A DNA stretch of 64,000 nucleotides from the NCBI RefSeq assembly GCF_009724685.1, contig NZ_WMEF01000001.1:62001-126000 (forward strand). Reading direction: 5' to 3'. The first letter of the stretch is position 1; each line of letters opens with the position of its first letter. The translations under genes and the position numbers were made by a program. This DNA comes from Lysinibacillus cavernae (GTDB taxonomy: Bacteria; Bacillota; Bacilli; Bacillales_A; Planococcaceae). The notes under the pieces were generated by a model that was not told the DNA's origin, did no database searches, and saw only the letters and a program-made list of their open reading frames with translations. Positions 35,832-44,898 of this stretch are shown here, one piece after another.

Positions 35832-36578
35832 CTACTTCCTCCATTTTTGCACACCAAGTAACAGTGCACGTATTTTTGATTGGATAATGTAGCCTGAGTA
35901 AACATGGACAACCTGTCCACCAAAGCTTAGTTTAAAGGCTCGTACATTTCGATTTTCTGTTAACTCGCCCATATCATATAGCATAAAACCATGCTCCTTT
36001 AGATGCAGTAGGTTATGCCAGATTAAAAATCGATTGGCATAACGGATAGGTCGTTTTAAACGAGCAGGCAAAGCTGATGCATGACAAGTTGCCTCATAAT
36101 AGGACATTGCTTTTTTCTCATGCACAATATCCAATCGATAGCACAGTGTTTGTCCACAAATACTTTGGATCTCAGATAATAATAAAGCCCCCTGTTCATT
36201 TAGGAGCAATATTGTTTCCATTTGCGACTTGCCAATCGTTTCAAGCTTTTTTCTTTTGGCGAAATGATTATAAAATTGCTGAAAGGCTCGCAAATTTTCC
36301 ATGGAAGGCTCTTTATACAATATAACTTGATAAAATTCCTTTTCGGCACGGCGTAAAATTTTTCGATTTCCTTCAGAAAGTGCTAAATACAATGAAAGTT
36401 CATGCTCTTGAAGATGAATGTGAACCGTTTCGCTTTTAACAAGCTTTCGGCTAGGTACCAATGAATGTGTATAACCTACTACCTTCATTGATTTTCGAAC
36501 ATTCGCTGGCTTTTCTAGAAAATAAAAATGTTGCATTGCGATATTCCATCGCTTACTTTTAATGGACAGAATGAACAT
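35832..36578 (-). CDS. FemAB/GNAT-like acyltransferase, small
   Basis: About 248 residues. The central and C-terminal parts (SEGNRKILRRAEKE, FYNHFAKRKKL, ISYYEATCHASALPARLKR-like block, LIWHNLLHLKEHGFMLYDMGE) follow the GNAT fold of FemAB and capsule acyltransferases that find or modify sugar-linked amino groups. The start is uncertain: GTG 36587 or ATG 36578. It overlaps the end of the larger acyltransferase gene by 20-29 bases. The modification target is inferred to be the repeating unit. Confidence 0.55.
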   Translation of the reverse strand: MFILSIKSKRWNIAMQHFYFLEKPANVRKSMKVVGYTHSLVPSRKLVKSETVHIHLQEHELSLYLALSEGNRKILRRAEKEFYQVILYKEPSMENLRAFQQFYNHFAKRKKLETIGKSQMETILLLNEQGALLLSEIQSICGQTLCYRLDIVHEKKAMSYYEATCHASALPARLKRPIRYANRFLIWHNLLHLKEHGFMLYDMGELTENRNVRAFKLSFGGQVVHVYSGYIIQSKIRALLLGVQKWRK

Positions 36579-38232
36579 CGCCCCCACTCTCTGTATATTT
36601 TTCTACACGATGTCGCTCAAAACGAGCGAATTTATAATGTTTCATTCGAGAAATAGGTTTATAGCCTAGCTGTACTAAGCGCTTACGCTTTCGCCATTGC
36701 CAAAAGCTTGCCGTTACCCACAATGTTTGAGCTGGTTTTATTTTTCGGAAATACGCTGTAATAATATCGATCTGCTTGAAAACATCATAGGCTAAAAAAT
36801 AGGTTTGCTTCGGTAAAGGTTCTACCATTTCCAATGAATCGACTCGCCAATTTGTGGCATGTAACGCAAACGCTGGCTTATTCGTTTCCGCAAAGGAGTC
36901 TTTATAAATTGTGTATCCCTTATAAAAGAGGGCAATGATTTCTTCTTGATCAAGCTGCATCGCTTCCTGAATCGACATTTCTTCAAATAAATGACCGATA
37001 GGCTGCTGTGGCGATACATCCTCTAATGGGGATAATTCATATAAATTCACTTGTTTCACACGAATAAATCTTTCTACGAATTGTTGTCCATATTCTAGCC
37101 AATCTTTTACCTTTCCATACTTTACTAAATAACGTAATTGACCAAGTGTATTGCGTTTCCAATCTACAACTCGCTGATTGCCTTTTACATATTCCTTGAG
37201 TCTTTCCTTCAACGTTAAAAAACCTACCAGTAAATTTGTACGCTTTGTACCACCGCTGGCAAGCATATGTCTTGTAAAATCAATGCTGGAACGCCAGTCA
37301 AATTTGTAAGGTTCATAGCCTATGCTCATATCAAATAAGCGATAATTGTCAGCAAACGTCCGTTGGATGGTTTCCTGATTGACTATACGGCCAGCACCAA
37401 ATAAATTAAATGTAGGTTCATGTGCAAGAGCATAAGTGACATAACGACCTCGACAGCAAAGGCCGTATGTGAAAGCAATCCATTGGTTTTCAAAGACAAG
37501 TGCATCGACCTCCACATGCAATGCCTCTCCTTTAAGCATTGTTAAACGCTCAAAAAAATCTCTTTTCTTGCCCTTTGTAAAATCACTCGTATCAATCTTT
37601 TTTGCCCATCGTCTATCAAACAATCGAAACATTTGCCAAAGCTCATCCCGTGAAGGCACTCGCCTTGTTAAAGAGCCAAGGTTTCGTAGCTTACGTTCCC
37701 GCCTATCGACACCATGCATTTTTCTACGTTGCTTGTAATGGTGCTGAAAGTCTACTTCAGAAAAAGCAAGGTATGGTGTCACAACACGGAAAATACTCGC
37801 TCGTAATTGTCTTTCAACGAAGTATTGCTCCAAGATTTTTGTAGACACTTTACTCTCTAATAAGCCATTCAATGAAAAAATAACGTGCCGATACTTTTTA
37901 ATCAATTCATCGAATACAAAGGTCGTTACTTGCAGTAACCATTCTTGTTTGGCAACAACCCCTGTATAGTTCGCTATATTTTTACCTGCAAAGCTATACA
38001 CCCTTATCCCCCATCGAACTGACACGGTAAAGGGGAAAAAGGCAATGATCGTCCCTTCATGTTCAATGGCATAAAGCTCGACACGTTCTTTACGACCTAC
38101 AATTTGCCACCAATTATAAAACCAAGCAAATTCTATAAATGGATTATCATTTTCCTCTGCTTCTAAAATGCCATCCCAAATTTCCTTGTACCACATAAGC
38201 TCATCATCTGTTCTAATGCAAATTAATTGCAA
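36559..38232 (-). CDS. GNAT/FemAB-type acyltransferase (BcsL/CelD-like), copy 1
   Basis: 557 residues. N-terminal two thirds form a double-GNAT fold of the kind seen in polysaccharide loci (COG5653, CelD/BcsL-like): NPFIEFAWFYNWW, FFPFTVSVRWG, RRKMHGVDRRERKL, then GYEPYKFDW. A C-terminal region of about 200 residues is shared only with its paralogue at 43151-44770. It could acylate or aminoacylate the polymer. Start is TTG 38232 after GGGG at six bases. It lies two bases after the GT4 gene. Confidence 0.7.
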   Translation of the reverse strand: MQLICIRTDDELMWYKEIWDGILEAEENDNPFIEFAWFYNWWQIVGRKERVELYAIEHEGTIIAFFPFTVSVRWGIRVYSFAGKNIANYTGVVAKQEWLLQVTTFVFDELIKKYRHVIFSLNGLLESKVSTKILEQYFVERQLRASIFRVVTPYLAFSEVDFQHHYKQRRKMHGVDRRERKLRNLGSLTRRVPSRDELWQMFRLFDRRWAKKIDTSDFTKGKKRDFFERLTMLKGEALHVEVDALVFENQWIAFTYGLCCRGRYVTYALAHEPTFNLFGAGRIVNQETIQRTFADNYRLFDMSIGYEPYKFDWRSSIDFTRHMLASGGTKRTNLLVGFLTLKERLKEYVKGNQRVVDWKRNTLGQLRYLVKYGKVKDWLEYGQQFVERFIRVKQVNLYELSPLEDVSPQQPIGHLFEEMSIQEAMQLDQEEIIALFYKGYTIYKDSFAETNKPAFALHATNWRVDSLEMVEPLPKQTYFLAYDVFKQIDIITAYFRKIKPAQTLWVTASFWQWRKRKRLVQLGYKPISRMKHYKFARFERHRVEKYTESGGDVHSVH

Positions 38233-38233
38233 T

Positions 38234-39364
38234 TTAATCCCCTTTCTTCGCTAGTTCTAAAACAGCCTGTTGATAAACAGTTACTGTTTTTTGATACATG
38301 GGCGTGAACGTGAAATTCTGTAAATAACGGCGTTCACTTGCCTCCCCCATTTGTTGTCTTAAAGCGACATCCATTAACAATTGATGAAGTCGCTTCTTCA
38401 ATAATTCGTTATCTTCTCGCTCCACTAAAAATCCATTGCCACCATCTGAAACTAGCTCTTTAACACCACCTACATTTGTTGCAATAATTGGAAGACCTAC
38501 ACGCATCGCTTCAATAATGGAAATCGGCAAGCCTTCCCAATCAGACAACAGAACAAATAAATGGCTTTTCTCTAGATAAGAATGAACGTCTAATTGATTG
38601 CCTAAAAACGTTACACGATTCGTTAAACCATGCAGTTCAACGAATTCCTCTAGAGCTGGACGAAGTGAACCATCTCCAATTAATTGAAGCTGCCATGGAA
38701 TATCTGTCAGCTCCTCTAAAGCTTTTAGCAATGCATCCTGTCTTTTCGGCACTTCAAAACGAGCAACCATGACAATGACTGGCTGCTCCATACATGTCTT
38801 TTCTGTTGTCGAGCTTTTCTCAATTGGGTCAATGCCGTTATGGATGGTCAGTAATTTATGAGATGGAGCTACCTTCTTCATTAGTGCTAGTTCCCGGTCA
38901 TATTCAGACACAGTAATAATTTTGGTAGTAAATAGCTGAACCGACTTTTCCACCCGATGATAAAGCAGCTTTTTCTTTTGTGGAACACCTTCTGTAAAAC
39001 TCCAGCTATGTGCAGTAAAAACAGTTGGAATACGTAGTAAGCTACCAACTATACGACCTATCACACCTGCTTTGGATGAATGGGTGGCTACAACATCAGG
39101 TTGTATACTTTTGAAGAGAGCTCTTAATTGCCAGAATGTCTGAAAATCTTTTGTTACATGAATAGCTCGTTGCAAGGCAGGAATACTGATGACGGGAATT
39201 TGTTGTTCTTGTAAACGCCACAGTGATGGCTGATAGCAGCCTGTTACTACTGTGACTTCATGCCCATCCTGTTTAAGCTGGATAGCAAGTGCCTCCACAT
39301 GTTTTTGCGCTCCTCCAACTTTATCCATTCGTGTAATAAGCTGAACGATTTTCAGTTCTGCCAC
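38234..39364 (-). CDS. GT4-family glycosyltransferase
   Basis: 376 residues, GT-B fold. N-terminal donor-fold motif LITRMDKVGGAQ, C-terminal retaining motif with LSDWEGLPISIIEAM (EX7E). It adds a sugar to the lipid-linked repeating unit in the cytoplasm. The start is unclear: GTG 39364 directly abuts AAGGA, whereas CTG 39355 lies six bases after GGAGTG and aligns with the usual family start. In operon with the initiating sugar transferase. Confidence 0.85.
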   Translation of the reverse strand: MAELKIVQLITRMDKVGGAQKHVEALAIQLKQDGHEVTVVTGCYQPSLWRLQEQQIPVISIPALQRAIHVTKDFQTFWQLRALFKSIQPDVVATHSSKAGVIGRIVGSLLRIPTVFTAHSWSFTEGVPQKKKLLYHRVEKSVQLFTTKIITVSEYDRELALMKKVAPSHKLLTIHNGIDPIEKSSTTEKTCMEQPVIVMVARFEVPKRQDALLKALEELTDIPWQLQLIGDGSLRPALEEFVELHGLTNRVTFLGNQLDVHSYLEKSHLFVLLSDWEGLPISIIEAMRVGLPIIATNVGGVKELVSDGGNGFLVEREDNELLKKRLHQLLMDVALRQQMGEASERRYLQNFTFTPMYQKTVTVYQQAVLELAKKGD

Positions 39365-39374
39365 TCCTTATTTT

Positions 39375-40010
39375 TTAATAGGCACCTGTTCTTGCTACTA
39401 CGACATAAAGTGTCTTCAACAAAATTTGGACATCCATCCAAAAGGAATAATTTTCAACGTATTCAATGTCATATGAAATTTTTTGTCCATGTGAAATATT
39501 AGACCTGCCGTTAATTTGTGCAAGGCCCGTTAAGCCTGGCTTTACCTCCAGACGTCGAGCCTGCAAAGGGTTATAAGCATTCGTAATCGTTGGAACCTCT
39601 GGACGTGGACCTACTATGCTCATATCACCCTTCAACACATTTAAAAGTTGTGGGATTTCATCAATACTTAGCTTTCGAAGGATAGCCCCCACTTTTGTGA
39701 TCCGTGTATCTTGCTCTGTTTTAAAATAATAATCATCAGGGATACCATTGGCACAAATAGCAGGCATATTCACTGGAACTGCCTGTATACACATTGTTCG
39801 TAGCTTCCAAATCACAAAGCGGTGATGCTCAAGGCCAGTTCGTATTTGTTTGAAGAAAATGGGGCGACCTGTCGTCATGAGTAAAATGAGGAATACAGTT
39901 AGCATCAGAGGGATTGTCATGAAAAGTAAAAATAATGCCCCTACAATATCAAATATTCTTTTGCCGTACTGACCATAGAATGTGAGATTCTGAGCTGTCT
40001 GAACGTGCAA
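39375..40010 (-). CDS. Initiating sugar-phosphate transferase
   Basis: 211 residues. Polyprenyl-phosphate sugar-1-phosphate transferase of the small monotopic type: one N-terminal membrane helix, then [45 protein letters not shown]. It loads the first sugar onto undecaprenyl phosphate. Start TTG 40010 after AAGGATGA. First gene of the second polysaccharide operon; no Wzx flippase or Wzy polymerase is present here. Confidence 0.9.
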   Translation of the reverse strand: MHVQTAQNLTFYGQYGKRIFDIVGALFLLFMTIPLMLTVFLILLMTTGRPIFFKQIRTGLEHHRFVIWKLRTMCIQAVPVNMPAICANGIPDDYYFKTEQDTRITKVGAILRKLSIDEIPQLLNVLKGDMSIVGPRPEVPTITNAYNPLQARRLEVKPGLTGLAQINGRSNISHGQKISYDIEYVENYSFWMDVQILLKTLYVVVARTGAY

Positions 40011-40108
40011 TACATCATCCTTTGCATTTTTTTAGCACTTAACACTATATATTCATTTTGAATATTTCTAGAACTATTAAAAAAAAGTGCTTACTTTATA
40101 CAAAAAAA

Positions 40109-40140
40109 GAGTTATGTCAGCGACACATGCTGAATAACTC
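40109..40140 (-). terminator. Terminator of the OsmC-family gene
   Basis: Stem GAGTTAT(T)CAGC with its complement, then seven T on the minus strand. Confidence 0.8.
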
Positions 40141-40151
40141 CTGTTGCCTTA

Positions 40152-40601
40152 TTATATGCTTGTTTCCAAAATTTGAGCCTCACATACAATCACAACATTG
40201 CCTTTTAATGCTTTACTTATCATACATGTTTGTTCCGCCTTCTGTGCTAGGCGATCAATTCTTCTTTCAAGATGTTCTGATAGTTCTTGAACAATAATTT
40301 TTGGTTTATGGACAATTTTTTCATAAGTAAAAACCCCATTTTCTACGCTGACAAATCCTTCTGCCTGCATGGATAATTCCAGCACGTCAATTTCTGATCT
40401 TTCAAGGAGGGCAGCTAATGTTATTAAATAACAGGTTGCCGCCGCACCTAAGAGCATTTCATCAGGATTTGTACCAATGCCAGGTCCATTCATTTCCCGA
40501 GGAATAGAAATTTGTGTTTGCAGATTGCTTGCAGTGATGTTCCCTGTGCCATTTCTACCATCTGACCAAGTCAAGCCCATTGTAAATTTATGCTGAACCA
40601 T
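40152..40601 (-). CDS. OsmC/Ohr-family peroxide reductase
   Basis: 149 residues. The two catalytic cysteines are C57 (AATCYLI) and C126 (EQTCMIS), with the family's glutamate in NPDEML. It reduces organic hydroperoxides with thiols in the cytoplasm. ATG 40601 follows AGGAGG. Single gene ending at a terminator. Confidence 0.9.
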   Translation of the reverse strand: MVQHKFTMGLTWSDGRNGTGNITASNLQTQISIPREMNGPGIGTNPDEMLLGAAATCYLITLAALLERSEIDVLELSMQAEGFVSVENGVFTYEKIVHKPKIIVQELSEHLERRIDRLAQKAEQTCMISKALKGNVVIVCEAQILETSI

Positions 40602-40669
40602 TCTATATCCTCCTTTATTTAGTGAGCTAAGAAAAATGCCCGCTCACATTCGTAAGACGAGCATTCCCT

Positions 40670-42280
40670 TTATTCAATTATTACTGTGTTTTTTTCTGTC
40701 TCAACAAGGCGACCTTTTTTTGTCACGTTTTGGTACTCAGCAAGGCGAGCCATTGTACGCCAATAGTGATAAACCAGACGGTCAATCCATAGCAAAGCCT
40801 CCACTTTCGATACGGCTGTTTCTAACTCTACCACATTTTCAACAGTGTGCTCGAAATAGGCGTTTCGTTTATCACGGCGAACTACCGCCAATTCAGATGA
40901 AGTAACCTCAAGTAAGGCTGCAATCTCAGGCAAGCGTTCATCCTCATCGATTATCAGTAGTACTTTTTCCAATACTTCCAACCACTTTTGAGTTAATGTA
41001 GTCTGCAATTGGAAGGCGTTAGGATGTTGTTCTCGTAACGCCTTCGTCAAACGGTATAAGTGATCTATTGCATGTAGAAGGGCAATATGCTTATAACGTT
41101 CCTTTTGTGAAGAAGATTGTATGGCATCCATAAATAAACGTGATTTTTCAATTGCTTCATCAATTTGAGCCAATTTACTGTCTGTTTCAGCTGTCCGCTT
41201 CTTCCCTTGAATAAGAGCTAGTATAACAGTCGTCAATTCTTTGGTAATGTCCTGTAATGTATTAAAGGAAACCTCTACAGCTACTCCAGGTAATTTAGCT
41301 ACACTATCATCTAAATTACGTGTTAAATGGTTCCCTTTTTCAGATATCATTTTTTCAATAGCCTTTGCAAAAGGACGAACAAATGGCACAAAAAGTATCG
41401 CTCCAATGACACTAAATAATGTATGGAAAACAGCAATGCCCAGTGTCTCATCGAAGCTACCATTGATGGATTTTGTGACAAATTTGGTCAATGTAAACAT
41501 AAACGTTGCACCAAATGTCACGATGATAGCAGTAACTACATTAAACAAGACATGTGTCACAGCTGTTCGTTTAGCTGCTGTTGATGCGCCTATCGCTGCA
41601 AATAATGCAGTAGCAGTCGTACCAATATTTTGCCCGATTACTAAATAGGCAGCCTGTTCAAAATCAATAGCTCCCGCATATAAGGCTGTTAAAGTAGCCG
41701 CTATTGCTGCACTGGAAGCTTGCATAATGACAGTCATGACAAGACCCAAAACAATTAATATTAGTTTTCCACTAATAGAATCTGCATCAAATGCATCGAA
41801 TGGAATTTTGTCTTGTACAGCTGCCATTCCTCCTTGGAGGACATCTATACCTAAGAATAATAAACCAAAACCAGTAACAAGCCCCCCAACTGATTTGTAA
41901 TCGCGTGGTGCGAGCAATTGTACAAACACACCAAGTGCAATAAAAGGCAGCGACATGGTCTGCATATTAATCTTGAAGCCGATTAATGAAATAATCCAAC
42001 CAGTACTTGTACTCCCGATATTCGCTCCAATAATGACACCAATTGATTGTACAAACGTTAGGAGTCCAGCACTGACAAAACCAATTGTAATCAAGGTTGT
42101 GGCAGTGGAGGATTGCACTAACATCGTCATGAAAGTACCCGATAAAACAGAGCTAATGGTCCCACCTGTAAAACGATTCAGCCATTTTTTTAAGGCATCT
42201 CCTGCCAGTTCTTTTAAACCGTTAGTTAGCATCGTCATACCAAGTAAAAATAAACCGATGCCCCCTATCACATTGATCAA
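40670..42280 (-). CDS. Na+/phosphate cotransporter family protein with PhoU-like tail
   Basis: 536 residues. Two repeated membrane blocks, each with the QSSTATT or QASSAAIAAT signature (about 55 and 190) of the NptA/YjbB family, followed by a helical PhoU-like domain (about 340-530). It transports phosphate with sodium, probably outward or in low-affinity uptake. Start TTG 42280 after GGAGTG. Confidence 0.9.
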   Translation of the reverse strand: MINVIGGIGLFLLGMTMLTNGLKELAGDALKKWLNRFTGGTISSVLSGTFMTMLVQSSTATTLITIGFVSAGLLTFVQSIGVIIGANIGSTSTGWIISLIGFKINMQTMSLPFIALGVFVQLLAPRDYKSVGGLVTGFGLLFLGIDVLQGGMAAVQDKIPFDAFDADSISGKLILIVLGLVMTVIMQASSAAIAATLTALYAGAIDFEQAAYLVIGQNIGTTATALFAAIGASTAAKRTAVTHVLFNVVTAIIVTFGATFMFTLTKFVTKSINGSFDETLGIAVFHTLFSVIGAILFVPFVRPFAKAIEKMISEKGNHLTRNLDDSVAKLPGVAVEVSFNTLQDITKELTTVILALIQGKKRTAETDSKLAQIDEAIEKSRLFMDAIQSSSQKERYKHIALLHAIDHLYRLTKALREQHPNAFQLQTTLTQKWLEVLEKVLLIIDEDERLPEIAALLEVTSSELAVVRRDKRNAYFEHTVENVVELETAVSKVEALLWIDRLVYHYWRTMARLAEYQNVTKKGRLVETEKNTVIIE

Positions 42281-42494
42281 TCTATCAACACTCCCTACTT
42301 AATAGTCTCCAAATATGTACGGCTCCTCTTTTAAGGAGTTTTATTACTCAAACATTCTTAATAGTACCACTATTAAATTTGAGAAAATAGGGTCGTTTTC
42401 CTTTATCGTACAAAATCAACCATTATTTTACGAAAAACAATGTCATAATTTTTATGGTAGAATAGAATAAATAATTCTTTAGGAGATTTTCAAA

Positions 42495-43112
42495 ATGATT
42501 TTAACAAAGCAAGAAGCAGTACAAGCATTAAAAAAGAACAAGTTCATCGGTTTTACTATCACAACAGGCAATATTATTATGAAAAAGATTAATAAAACCG
42601 ATTATAATATTTTTGTTTTTGAAGAAGGAAAAGATAAGCCATTACGCTATGTTGGCTCTATTATGAACGTTATGGCGACAATGAGTGATAAGGCGTCCAA
42701 AAAAGATTTTGTCATAGTAGAACAGCTTCCAACACAAAACAGCGTAGCAGAGCCTACTGAAAGTGAAGTAACAACGGAGGCTCAACTAGCGCCAACACAA
42801 GAAAAAGAAGAAATTGTAGTTGAAGGTCAAGAAGAAAGCCGTGCTATTGCTGGCTATGAAGGACTATATGAAATGACTTCAAGTGGTCGAATCATTACAG
42901 TACGTGAAAATCGTCCGTTAGCTCGTTGTAATGATGAATATGGCTTCCATATTGCACGACTAACAAAGGATGGCAAAGCATCTAGTCAGAATGTCTTTGA
43001 ACTTTGGAAACAAACTTTCCCTGAGCTAGAACATACTCAGTTCAAAGGTGCACTAAAAGCTAAATATGGTACAGGCTGTAAGCTTATCGATAAACCTGGC
43101 ATCCATTTTTAA
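42495..43112 (+). CDS. Protein with a NUMOD4 domain, no HNH
   Basis: 205 residues. The first 78 form a small unknown domain (ILTKQEAVQAL, GNIIMKKINK, YVGSIMNVM). Residues 80-115 are an acidic, low-complexity linker. Residues about 117-165 match NUMOD4, the DNA-binding helper of homing endonucleases (IAGYEGLYEMTSSGRIITV). No HNH or GIY-YIG nuclease motif follows; the remaining 40 residues resemble a NUMOD1/HTH-like tail (QFKGALKAKYGTGCK). The gene has a GGAG site and a shared terminator, so it looks expressed. Possibly a DNA-binding domesticated relative; function unknown. Confidence 0.7.
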   Translation: MILTKQEAVQALKKNKFIGFTITTGNIIMKKINKTDYNIFVFEEGKDKPLRYVGSIMNVMATMSDKASKKDFVIVEQLPTQNSVAEPTESEVTTEAQLAPTQEKEEIVVEGQEESRAIAGYEGLYEMTSSGRIITVRENRPLARCNDEYGFHIARLTKDGKASSQNVFELWKQTFPELEHTQFKGALKAKYGTGCKLIDKPGIHF

Positions 43113-43115
43113 AGA

Positions 43116-43145
43116 AATACCCTCAGCATTTTTGCTGAGGGTATT
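43116..43145. terminator. Bidirectional terminator
   Basis: Stem AATACCCTCAGCA with complement TGCTGAGGGTATT between two convergent genes. Confidence 0.85.
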
Positions 43146-43150
43146 GTTAT

Positions 43151-44770
43151 TTACCATTGATATATTTTTCGCCATTTGAATAGCTTTACTATGTTGATTT
43201 TGGCTACTTTATGAAAACCTGCCTGCACGAGCTTTCTTCGCCTGCGTCCATCGTACCATGGGGCTAACGTACAAACAGTTCTCCCTTCGCGCTGCACATC
43301 AGCAACAATTTCGGCTAATCGCTGACTGTCATATTCTCTTATAAACGACACATTGGATGCAAGCTCATACGAATAGCCAACCGATTCTTCAGATGCTATT
43401 TTATCGTGTCTCCTATATACGATTTCATCGCTATATCCAAAAAGTCTATATCCCTTATAAAAATGAGTAACATAGTTTGGTCGCTTATTCATCCTCATAA
43501 TATCCTTCATTTGTACCTCATGAAAGTTCATTAGTCCTTTTTCTTCTTTTTGCTGCGCGATATAGACATCTAAAATGTGAACTGCTACGATACGTTGAAG
43601 CACTTTCTTTATGGTGCTTAACCAATCTTTTACGTTTGCATTCTTCACAAAATAACGCAGCTCTCCTAATCTGTCCCGCTTCAATTTCACTAGCTGATGA
43701 TTATTCGTTAATTTACCTTTTAGCTGATCCCGTAATACCATACATGATCGAATAAAACGCTCTTTGGTTCCTTTTGTACTCATAATGAATTTTCTTGTAA
43801 AATCAATATGTGTATACCACTCAAACTTATAGGGTTCATAGCCGCTTCCAAAATCATAGTAACGATAGCCTGAGTCGTGTGCTTTTAGCATGTTTTCTTT
43901 TTCAATGATGCGACCTGGACCAAACCTATTGAAATCAGGCTCATGACCCATTGCCAGACAAAAATTACGCTCTCTACAGCATAGATCAATCGTAAAACCA
44001 ATCCAATGTCCTTCAAATTGTAAGCTATCAACCTCTACCTGAAATGCCTTGCTGTTGGTTTTGGCTAATCGCTCATAAAATAAGCGAGTTTGCTTTTCTG
44101 TAAAACCACTTTTATCAATTTTCTTTTGCCATCTTCTCGTAAATAACGTAAACATGTCCTGTATATGATTATGCTTCACACCTTGAAAGACTACTTGACC
44201 AAGTGACTTTAATTTATGTTCACGACGCTTCAAGCTTTTAAATTTTTTCCGGTGCTTTTTCAGAAACTCATCTAATGAGATCGATTGAAAATCTATATAG
44301 GATGTTACAGTTCGAAATATAGAATAAGACATCTGATATTCTATCGCATACTTTTCTAGTGTTTGAGAGGTACCTTTACTTTCTAACAACCCTTGTAACA
44401 CCATTAAATAACGCTTATATTTTTGTGAAAGCTCCTTCAATAGGAAGTCAATCGACCGTTCTAGCCATTGTTTCTCTGCAATCACTTCCATATAGGTCGC
44501 AAAACCTTGTCCTAAAAAGCTAAAATGATGCATTCCATATCTCACGGAATGAACGAACGGAAAAAAAGCAATGGCCATACCTTGATGTTCGACTACATAA
44601 ATCTCTACATTGTCATGAACCCCTAGTGTTGTCCACCACGTTGAGATCCATTCGTACTCAATAAACGGATTATTATTGTGCACTCGTTCAAGTATCCCTG
44701 ACCAAGTACTTCTATAAGGTTCTAACGCTTCAATGTCCGTGATGAGTCTATAAGCTAGCAACGTACTCAA
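43151..44770 (-). CDS. GNAT/FemAB-type acyltransferase, copy 2
   Basis: 539 residues, a clear paralogue of the protein at 36559-38232: shared NNNPFIEYEW, FFPFVHSVRYG, EGHWIGFTIDLC, GYEPYKFEW and a matching C-terminal region. It probably acts on the same type of polymer or on the cell surface. The gene stands alone, 3 kb upstream of the second polysaccharide operon. Start is TTG 44770, close to AAGGAG, or TTG nine bases later. Confidence 0.7.
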   Translation of the reverse strand: MSTLLAYRLITDIEALEPYRSTWSGILERVHNNNPFIEYEWISTWWTTLGVHDNVEIYVVEHQGMAIAFFPFVHSVRYGMHHFSFLGQGFATYMEVIAEKQWLERSIDFLLKELSQKYKRYLMVLQGLLESKGTSQTLEKYAIEYQMSYSIFRTVTSYIDFQSISLDEFLKKHRKKFKSLKRREHKLKSLGQVVFQGVKHNHIQDMFTLFTRRWQKKIDKSGFTEKQTRLFYERLAKTNSKAFQVEVDSLQFEGHWIGFTIDLCCRERNFCLAMGHEPDFNRFGPGRIIEKENMLKAHDSGYRYYDFGSGYEPYKFEWYTHIDFTRKFIMSTKGTKERFIRSCMVLRDQLKGKLTNNHQLVKLKRDRLGELRYFVKNANVKDWLSTIKKVLQRIVAVHILDVYIAQQKEEKGLMNFHEVQMKDIMRMNKRPNYVTHFYKGYRLFGYSDEIVYRRHDKIASEESVGYSYELASNVSFIREYDSQRLAEIVADVQREGRTVCTLAPWYDGRRRRKLVQAGFHKVAKINIVKLFKWRKIYQW

Positions 44771-44856
44771 TCGCTCCTTTTTCCGTTTTCGGCGCCATAC
44801 ATTTAGTAGCCACTATATTCCTAGCAAGAAAGTGTTAGAACATTATCCCCATGTAA

Positions 44857-44890
44857 AAACCCTTCCTCATCAAATACGTCGGAAGGGTTT
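44857..44890 (-). terminator. Terminator of the FAD-oxidoreductase gene
   Basis: Ten-base stem AAACCCTTCC / GGAAGGGTTT with T-run on the minus strand. Confidence 0.8.
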
Positions 44891-44898
44891 CGTCCAAT

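Noticed and set aside
40636-40668. Possible hairpin after the Na+/phosphate gene (GCCCGCTC..GACGAGCAT)
   Set aside because: Pairing is poor and no T-run follows on the minus strand.
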